From Deinococcus sp. JMULE3 (GTDB taxonomy: Bacteria > Deinococcota > Deinococci > Deinococcales > Deinococcaceae), in contig NZ_SGWE01000004.1 of the NCBI RefSeq assembly GCF_013337115.1, positions 3,169,501 through 3,233,500 on the forward strand: DNA of 64,000 bases. Reading direction: 5' to 3'. Of this stretch, positions 57,259 through 64,000 are shown piece after piece (the first letter of the stretch is position 1; each line of letters starts with the position of its first letter). The position numbers were made by a program, and so were the translations under genes. The notes under the pieces are model-generated. The model searched no databases, was not told the origin of the DNA, and was given only the letters and a program-made list of their open reading frames with translations.

Positions 57259-60200
57259 GCCGGGCCCTGCAGGGGCAGCGTGACGCTGAAGGTCGCGCCC
57301 TCGCCGGGGCGGCCCTCGGCGCTCACGCGCCCTCCGTGGCGGGTGACGATACGGCGGACGTTGGCGAGGCCGATGCCGATCCCCTCGAACTCCTCGGCGC
57401 GGTGCAGTCGTTGGAACACGCCGAACAGTTTATCCGCGTAGCGCGGATCGAACCCCAGCCCGTTGTCGCTGACGTTCACCGTCACTTCATGTTGCCCGCC
57501 CGTCACGCTGACCGTCACGCGGGCCTCATCGCGGCCCCGCGAGTACTTGATCGCGTTGCTCAGCAGGTTCGTGAACACCAGACTGAGCAGCGCCTCGTCC
57601 CCCTGCACGGTCGGCAGGGTGTCCGGCAGCGTCAGCGTCACCACGCGCCCGGCCCGGTCGGGTTCCAGCGCGTGCCAGCTCGACTCGATCACGCGCCGCA
57701 GGTCCACCGGCACCTGCCGCATCTCCTGACGGCCCATCCGCGAGAACGACAGCAGATCGTCGATCAGCTGACTCATGCGGCTGGCCGACTCCTTGATGAC
57801 CGTCAGGTACCGCTGCCCCTTCGGACTGAGGTCCGCGCCCGTCTCCTTCGCGAGCAGGTCCCCAAACCCCACGATGTGCCGCAGCGGCGTCCGCAGGTCA
57901 TGACTGACCGAGTAGCTGAACGCCTCCAGTTCCCGGTTCGCGTTCTCCAGTTCCAGCGTCCGCTGCTGCACCCGTTCCTCCAGGGACAGGTTCAGCGCCT
58001 GCAGGTCCGTCTGCGCCGCGAGCACCCGTTCCTGCAGGCGGTCGTTCGTCAGGGCCGACGCGAAACGCCCCGCGAGTTCCTGCGCCAGATCCTGATCACG
58101 CGCCGTGAGCGCCTGCCGGTACAGCAGCCCCAGCACCCCGACCAGCGCCCCACCCCGCCCGGTCAGCGGGTAGAACAGCGCCCCGGTGGCATTCACGCGG
58201 TGCAGCGCCGGGTCCGCGTCGATGAACACCGGGTCCTCGCTGGCGACCACCTGCTCGATCGCGCCGCCCGCCACCACCTGGAACGCCGCCGAGTGCCACG
58301 TTGCCGACGGGGACGACACCGCGACCAGCTGCGTGGGCTGCACCGTCCACAGCGCCCCGCTGTCCACGAACCGCCCGTCCAGCCGCGCCAGCGCCGCCCG
58401 GTAGCGGTCGTGCCGCAGGTGACTGGAATCGTCGCTGCGCGCCGAGAGCTGCTCGGACACGTCCGCCAGCAGCCGCGCGGTCTGCTCGGCGTACACCTGA
58501 TCGTCCACGTCCGTGCTCGTCCCCACCCACTCCAGCACCTGCCCATCGGCGTCCAGGACCGGCAGGCCGCGCGTCACGAACGCCCGGTACTGCCCGTCCG
58601 CACGCAGCAGGCGGTGCTCTGCCTCGAATGGTCGCCCGGACGCCAGCGCCGCCTGCCAGCCCCGCAGGTAATCCGCGCGGTCCTCCGGGTGAATCAGACT
58701 GCCCAGGTTCTGCCCGGCCCGCGCCCCACCCACGAACTCCGCCCAGCGGCGGTTGGAGTACACCGGCGCGCCGCGCGGATCGGTCAGCCACACGATCTGC
58801 GGCATGCCCTCCAGCACCGCCCGGTACCGCTCCTCGTTCCGCTGCGCCCGCCGCTCGGCCAGCAGCCGGTCGTGGATGTCCGTCGCGGTCGTCACCCACG
58901 CCGACACCGACGGGGTGTCCGGGCCCGACGGGTCACGCACCGGATTCAGCCGCACCTGGAACCACCGCGCGCCCCGCGTGGTGTGCAGTTCCCACTCGCT
59001 GCTCGCGTCGCGGCCACTGGCGATCACCTGCTCACGCCACTGCGCGTACGCGACGCGTTCCTCCGGCCCCAGGTGCTCGGCGAGGTCCTGACCGCCCAGT
59101 TGCACCTGATGCGCCAGATTCCGGTAGCGCACGCGCCCGCTGCGGCCCGACAGCTGCACCACGCTGGGCAGCGCGTCCAGCACCGCGCGCGAGCGGCGTT
59201 CCTCGGCCTGCACCGCCTGCTCGGCCTGCACCCGCTCGCGGATGTCACGCACGACCTCCAGCAGGCCCAGCAGCGTGCCGTCCGGCGCGATCACCTCGCT
59301 GCGCTGCGCCTCCCCGGAGAAGACCGTCCCGTCGGCGCGCACGTAACTCGTCGAGAGCGGCTCGAAGCGGCTGCGGCCGTCCAGGCGGCGGTCCGCGTGA
59401 ATCACGCCCAGCGGGCGGCCCTCCAGGTCCCCTCGGCCCAGCCAGTCCCGCAGCGCCCGGTTCACCATCCGCACGCGACCCTCGGCGTCCGTGAACACCG
59501 CCGCGTCCTGCATGGACTGGAAGATCGCCTCGAACTCCGCGCGGGCCGCCTCCTGCAGGGACCGGGCGTGCGCCAGCGACACGTTCAGCCGCTCGGCCCG
59601 CTCACGGGCGTCCACCTGCGCCTTCACGATCCGGAACGCGAAGCCCGCCAGCAGCAGCCCCAGCAGCGCGATCAGGTACGGCACGAACGCCGCGATATCC
59701 CGCCCGAAGCTGCTGCCCGCCGTGAACTCCAGCGTCCACACCTGCCCGATCAACGTGAACGACGTCCGTGTCGAGAACGCCCCGCCGGACGTTTCTGCCC
59801 CGCCGCTCAGCGGCTGCCCCGCCAGACTGACCCGCACCTTCAGGTTCCCCGGCGCGCCCTGGACCGTCGACAGGCTCTGTAGGAACGACGCGCCGTCCAC
59901 CGCCGCATACAGGAATCCGCCCCGCCCGCTGCTGGCCTGCACCGGTAGCATGACCAGGAACCCCTGCATGGGTTGTCCCGCCGGGCCGCGCTGCACCAGT
60001 TGCACCTGCCCGGTCGCCTGGGCGCGCCCGGTCCTCAGGGCCTCGCGCATCGTGGCCCGCCGCACGGGTTCACTGTTCAGGTCGAAGCCCAGCGCCGCCA
60101 GGTTCTCCGGGGTGGGCGGCGCGATCCGCGTGATGATCACCCGCTCGTCCTGCACCGGCCCCCCGGCGCGCAGCGTCACGTCCGGGAACGTGTCCAGCCG

Positions 60201-60563
60201 CAGCTCCGAGAGCAGCCCTTCGGCGTCCCCGCGCGCCACTCGCTGACCGAACCCGACCGCCTGCACGCCGGGGTAGCGCTCGCCGAGCTGCAGCCCCGCC
60301 ACGTACTGCGCGAAGCGAGTCTCGGCCGGGTCCGGCCCGACCGACTGCCAGCTGGCCCGCGCGGCCTCCAGCAGCCGCTCGTACACCAGCACCCGGTCCC
60401 GCAGCAGCTGCGTGTACGCCCCGGCCTCCCGCTCGAAACGGCCCCGCTGCTGCTCCTGCGCGAAGGAATGCACCGCGAACGCGACCAGCAGCGACAGCAG
60501 CACGATGACCAGCAGCACCACCACCGGCACCTGCCGCCCCCGCAGCGCCGCGAGCCGCGTCAC
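57255..60563 (-). CDS. CHASE-PAS-GAF sensor histidine kinase
   Basis: An 1102-residue membrane sensor. A first membrane helix (about 12-33) and a second (about 288-310) enclose a CHASE domain (YPGVQAVGFGQRV ... RNTMREAL-like RRATMREALRTGRAQATGQV). Three PAS domains (about 345-460, 465-590, 595-715), a GAF domain (about 735-880) and a coiled-coil linker follow. HisKA has H888 in SYSVSHDLRTPLRHIVGFGDLL, and HATPase has N (FTNLLSNAIKYS), NVSDNGLGFDP and GIGIGLANVRRI. It should sense an extracytoplasmic small molecule. GTG start overlapping the aroE stop; the stop overlaps the REC-kinase ATG. Confidence 0.92.
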   Translation of the reverse strand: MTRLAALRGRQVPVVVLLVIVLLSLLVAFAVHSFAQEQQRGRFEREAGAYTQLLRDRVLVYERLLEAARASWQSVGPDPAETRFAQYVAGLQLGERYPGVQAVGFGQRVARGDAEGLLSELRLDTFPDVTLRAGGPVQDERVIITRIAPPTPENLAALGFDLNSEPVRRATMREALRTGRAQATGQVQLVQRGPAGQPMQGFLVMLPVQASSGRGGFLYAAVDGASFLQSLSTVQGAPGNLKVRVSLAGQPLSGGAETSGGAFSTRTSFTLIGQVWTLEFTAGSSFGRDIAAFVPYLIALLGLLLAGFAFRIVKAQVDARERAERLNVSLAHARSLQEAARAEFEAIFQSMQDAAVFTDAEGRVRMVNRALRDWLGRGDLEGRPLGVIHADRRLDGRSRFEPLSTSYVRADGTVFSGEAQRSEVIAPDGTLLGLLEVVRDIRERVQAEQAVQAEERRSRAVLDALPSVVQLSGRSGRVRYRNLAHQVQLGGQDLAEHLGPEERVAYAQWREQVIASGRDASSEWELHTTRGARWFQVRLNPVRDPSGPDTPSVSAWVTTATDIHDRLLAERRAQRNEERYRAVLEGMPQIVWLTDPRGAPVYSNRRWAEFVGGARAGQNLGSLIHPEDRADYLRGWQAALASGRPFEAEHRLLRADGQYRAFVTRGLPVLDADGQVLEWVGTSTDVDDQVYAEQTARLLADVSEQLSARSDDSSHLRHDRYRAALARLDGRFVDSGALWTVQPTQLVAVSSPSATWHSAAFQVVAGGAIEQVVASEDPVFIDADPALHRVNATGALFYPLTGRGGALVGVLGLLYRQALTARDQDLAQELAGRFASALTNDRLQERVLAAQTDLQALNLSLEERVQQRTLELENANRELEAFSYSVSHDLRTPLRHIVGFGDLLAKETGADLSPKGQRYLTVIKESASRMSQLIDDLLSFSRMGRQEMRQVPVDLRRVIESSWHALEPDRAGRVVTLTLPDTLPTVQGDEALLSLVFTNLLSNAIKYSRGRDEARVTVSVTGGQHEVTVNVSDNGLGFDPRYADKLFGVFQRLHRAEEFEGIGIGLANVRRIVTRHGGRVSAEGRPGEGATFSVTLPLQGPA

Positions 60564-61414
60564 GAGACCAGACCGTCCGCCAGCGCGTCACGGAACACGC
60601 CGGCCGGCACGTCCACGCCCGTCCACTCGCGGAACGCCAGCCGCGCCTGATGCGCCAGCATCCCCAGGCCATTGTGCGCACTCAGGCCAAGGGCACTCGC
60701 CTCGCGCATCAGGCGCGTCTCGGCCGGCTTGTACACCATGTCGTACACCAGCGCCCCCACCGGCACCCGCGCCAGGAACGCGGCGTCCAGCGGCGTGCCC
60801 TCCGGGTGGTTCAGGCCCGCGCTGCTGGCATTCACGACCAGCGCCGCCGACGACCACGGCACGTCCGGCGCGGACGCCGCCTGCACCTCTCCCCACCCGG
60901 CGAAATCCGCCGCGAGCGCCTGCGCCCGCTCCAGCGTGCGGTTCACGATCCACGCCCGGCCCCGCAGGTCCCGCAGCGCCACGAACGCCGCCGCGCGCGC
61001 CGCCCCGCCCGCCCCCAGAATCACGACGTCCGACCCGAGCGGCAGGTCCGGCAGGCCCGCGTCCCGCAGCGCCGCGAGCAGCCCCGGCGCGTCCGTGTTC
61101 TCCCCACGCAGCGACCCGTCCCGATGCGTGACGGTATTCACCGCCCCGATCGCCCGCGCCGCGTCACTCAGGGAATCCAGCAGCCCCAGCGCCGCTTCCT
61201 TGTGCGGCAGGCTGAGGTTCGCCCCCAGCACCCCCGCCGCCCGCAGGCCCGCGACAGCGTCCGGCAGCTCATCGGCGGGCACGCGCCGCGCCTCGTACGA
61301 ACCGGACAGCCCGGCGTACGCGAATGCGGCCCGGTGCATACGAGGCGACAGCGAATGCGCCGCCGGGTCCGCGAACAGAAAGGCGCGCAGGGAAAGCGGG
61401 TCGGGCACGGTCAC
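60560..61414 (-). CDS. aroE: Shikimate dehydrogenase
   Basis: A 284-residue NADPH enzyme reducing 3-dehydroshikimate to shikimate in aromatic amino acid synthesis. The substrate site has SLSPRMHRAAFAYAGLSG and GANLSLPHKEAALGLLD (catalytic Lys about 69, partner Asp in ENTDAPGLL), and the cofactor loop is LGAGGAARAAAFVAL. The GTG follows a minus-strand TAGACT box (61426-61421) by 6 nt, so this leaderless promoter heads the aroE-kinase-kinase unit. The stop overlaps the sensor kinase start (GTGA), an unusual partnership. Confidence 0.94.
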   Translation of the reverse strand: MTVPDPLSLRAFLFADPAAHSLSPRMHRAAFAYAGLSGSYEARRVPADELPDAVAGLRAAGVLGANLSLPHKEAALGLLDSLSDAARAIGAVNTVTHRDGSLRGENTDAPGLLAALRDAGLPDLPLGSDVVILGAGGAARAAAFVALRDLRGRAWIVNRTLERAQALAADFAGWGEVQAASAPDVPWSSAALVVNASSAGLNHPEGTPLDAAFLARVPVGALVYDMVYKPAETRLMREASALGLSAHNGLGMLAHQARLAFREWTGVDVPAGVFRDALADGLVS

Positions 61415-61472
61415 CCGCCCAGTCTACCCGCCTGCCCTCAGGGGCCGCGCCCGGAACGCCCGCAGCGTCCCG

Positions 61473-61478
61473 TATCCT
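61473..61478 (+). promoter_or_regulatory. -10 element of leaderless 61485-pilT unit
   Basis: TATCCT lies 6 nt before the ATG at 61485, facing away from the aroE promoter box at 61421-61426. Confidence 0.5.
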
Positions 61479-61484
61479 GCAGGT

Positions 61485-61850
61485 ATGGGATTCGTCCTCC
61501 GACTGCTGGTCAGCGCGCTGGCCCTGTACCTCCTGACCCGCGTGTACGCCGGGGTGAGCTTCGCGCCCGGCGCCGACCTGCTGAGCGTCCTGATCGCCGC
61601 GCTCGTCATGGGCATCGTGAACGCCCTGGTGCGCCCCGTGCTGCTGCTGCTGTCCCTGCCCGTGAACGTCCTCACGCTGGGGCTGTTCACGCTGGTCGTC
61701 AACGGCGTCGTGCTGTGGCTGGTGGCTGCCGCGACCGCCCTGAACGTCGCTGGCTTCGGCGCGGCCATCATCGGCGCGGTCGTGCTGGCCGTCATCTCCT
61801 GGGTGCTGGACGCCGCCGTGCGCGCCCTGGGCCTGGAGAAGGACCAGTGA
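61485..61850 (+). CDS. Phage holin family-like small membrane protein (PF04020 type)
   Basis: A 121-residue protein made of four hydrophobic helices (about 4-20, 25-52, 55-82, 88-112) with the RPVLLLLSLPVNVLTLGLFTLVVNGVVLWL pattern of the YvlD/PF04020 family, often labelled phage holin family. There are no phage genes around it. Function unknown. It starts after a leaderless box, and its TGA overlaps the panC GTG (GTGA). Confidence 0.82.
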   Translation: MGFVLRLLVSALALYLLTRVYAGVSFAPGADLLSVLIAALVMGIVNALVRPVLLLLSLPVNVLTLGLFTLVVNGVVLWLVAAATALNVAGFGAAIIGAVVLAVISWVLDAAVRALGLEKDQ

Positions 61851-62706
61851 CCGCCGTGCTCCCCCACGTCCTGACCACCCCACACGACCTGCGCGCTGCG
61901 GTCCGTGGGCGCCGCGTGGCGTTCGTGCCCACCATGGGCTACCTGCACGACGGGCACGCCGCCCTGATCCGCGCCGCCCGCCACGAGGCAGGCCCCGGCG
62001 GACTGGTCGTCCTGAGCATCTTCGTGAACCCCATGCAGTTCGGCCCCACCGAGGACCTCAGCCGTTACCCGCGCGACCTGGACCGCGACCTGGGGATCGC
62101 CGCGCAGGCCGGCGCCGACCTGATCTTCCACCCGGACGTGAACACCATGTATCCGCAGGGCTACAGCACCAGCGTCACCGTGACCGGGGTCAGCGACGGC
62201 CTGGACGGCGCCGCCCGCCCCGGACACTTCACGGGCGTCGCCACGGTCGTCCTGAAACTCCTGAACCTCGTGCAGCCCGACGTCGCCCTGTTCGGCGAGA
62301 AGGACTGGCAGCAACTGGCCGTGATCCGCCGTATGGTCCGCGACCTGAACGTCCCCGTCAGCATCCAGGGTGTGCCCACCGTCCGCGCCGCGTCCGGACT
62401 GGCCCTCAGCAGCCGCAACACCTACCTGACCGCCGAGCAGCAGGACCGCGCGACCATCCTCTCCCGCGCCCTGCGCGCCGTTCAGGCCGCCTACGCCGCC
62501 GGCGAACGCCGCCCGGACGCACTGGAAGCCGCCGGGCACGCGGTCCTCACGCAGGAACCCGAACTGACCCTGGATTACCTCACGGTCGTCGGGGGGGATA
62601 TGCAGACGCCGGAAATCATGGACAATGACCCCATGAATCGCGTCTTGGTGGCGGCCCGCCTCTTCGGGGTGCGCCTGATCGACAACATGCCCCTTCAGGA
62701 GACACT

Positions 62707-62710
<4 letters not shown>
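61847..62710 (+). CDS. panC: Pantothenate synthetase
   Basis: A 287-residue ligase joining pantoate and beta-alanine with ATP. The HIGH-type motif is MGYLHDGHAALI (about 30-40); VLSIFVNPMQFGPTEDLSRYPR, FGEKDWQQL (about 150) and the KMSKS-like SSRNTYL (about 185) are all present. GTG start coupled to the membrane-protein stop; the panC stop overlaps the pilT GTG (GTGA). The combination with pilT has no metabolic logic that I can see and probably reflects shared expression only. Confidence 0.95.
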
Positions 62711-63783
<1,073 letters not shown>

Positions 63784-63856
63784 CCCGCCTTTCCGCTGGG
63801 CGCGGCGCATTACCGTCTTCCGGGTGCGCCGCGCCCGCGTCCGGTGCCGGTTCATC

Positions 63857-63990
63857 GTACGGATTCCGTTTGTTTCGTGAACAACCCGGGACAGCACCGG
63901 GTTGCCAACTCCACGCCCGGAACCCGCCTTTCTCCCACTCGCGCCGCTCGGATTGAACGGCTTTGTCAGCCCTTCAATCGGAGTCCGGAT
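63857..63990. repeat. Dispersed structured repeat, copy C
   Basis: The 134-bp element runs from GTACGGATTCCG to CGGAGTCCGGAT, with the AACCCGG-GACAGCA-CCGGGTT hairpin (63883-63903), the TCCACGCCCGGAACCCG block and an inner TTGAACGG / CCCTTCAA hairpin. The next bases (TCAGGCCAG) could read as a minus-strand stop preceded by Leu-Ala, the same junction as at copies A and B, but only 10 nt of any such gene are in the window. Confidence 0.85.
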
Positions 63991-64000
63991 CAGGCCAGTC

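Noticed and set aside
61485..61850. A prophage remnant, from the phage-holin-like gene
   Set aside because: The family is a general bacterial membrane protein group; flanking genes are panC, pilT and aroE and there are no phage genes.

Overview
The window is high-GC bacterial DNA that reads as a member of the genus Deinococcus, species not determined. The reasons are: many genes without a Shine-Dalgarno sequence whose start codon lies 6-10 nt after a TANNNT -10 element (leaderless mRNAs, known to be abundant in Deinococcus), a Thermus-like AsnRS, ArgC/LysY and PruA, a fused SecDF, a hutU-x-hutG-hutI-hutH cluster, and dispersed short structured intergenic repeats. The gene content is chromosomal housekeeping with some accessory genes. 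I see no rRNA, tRNA, CRISPR, IS transposase or prophage.

Layout. 1-9 kb: an HTH regulator, a membrane iron-sulfur reductase of EtfD type with an unusual C-terminal tail carrying seven RKxWxPK motifs, a DegV lipid-binding protein, a class A beta-lactamase-like lipoprotein and a TPR-GGDEF-EAL protein. 8.5-17.4 kb: histidine utilisation (hutU, a secreted orphan, hutG, hutI, hutH, all but hutH translationally coupled), preceded by an IclR regulator, a frameshifted glycosyltransferase and a TetR regulator. A 17-bp palindrome is shared by the iclR promoter and the region upstream of hutU. 17.4-19.2 kb: a frameshifted histidine phosphatase and L-serine dehydratase alpha. 19.2-21.6 kb: a five-gene overlapping operon of a PadR regulator and four paralogous small membrane proteins that share an N-terminal TPxEWxxG motif. 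21.7-27 kb: a CorC-type transporter, asnS, sodA and a divergent ClC channel. 27-35 kb: a lipoprotein, a second DegV, argC/lysY, a secreted propeller-like protein, wecA-wecB and secG. 35-39.3 kb: rimP-nusA-ylxR-infB with a terminator-like hairpin in the leader. 39.3-46.2 kb: a DoxX-type protein, small exported proteins, secDF and a VanW-domain protein. 46.3-50 kb: ilvB-ilvN-ilvC behind a leader peptide and attenuator. 50-54 kb: a class III aminotransferase, DinB, a DUF4180 protein and pruA. 54.3-61.4 kb: a ROK kinase, OsmC, and two sensor kinases coupled to aroE. 61.5-63.8 kb: a small membrane protein, panC and pilT.

How the genes work together: hut, sdaAA, pruA and sodA suggest amino-acid catabolism with oxidative-stress protection; ilvBNC, argC/lysY, aroE and panC are biosynthetic; rimP-nusA-ylxR-infB, asnS, secG and secDF serve translation and export. 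Convergent gene pairs are usually separated by strong hairpins. Four intergenic repeats with ATACGG...CCGTAT ends are dispersed through the window.
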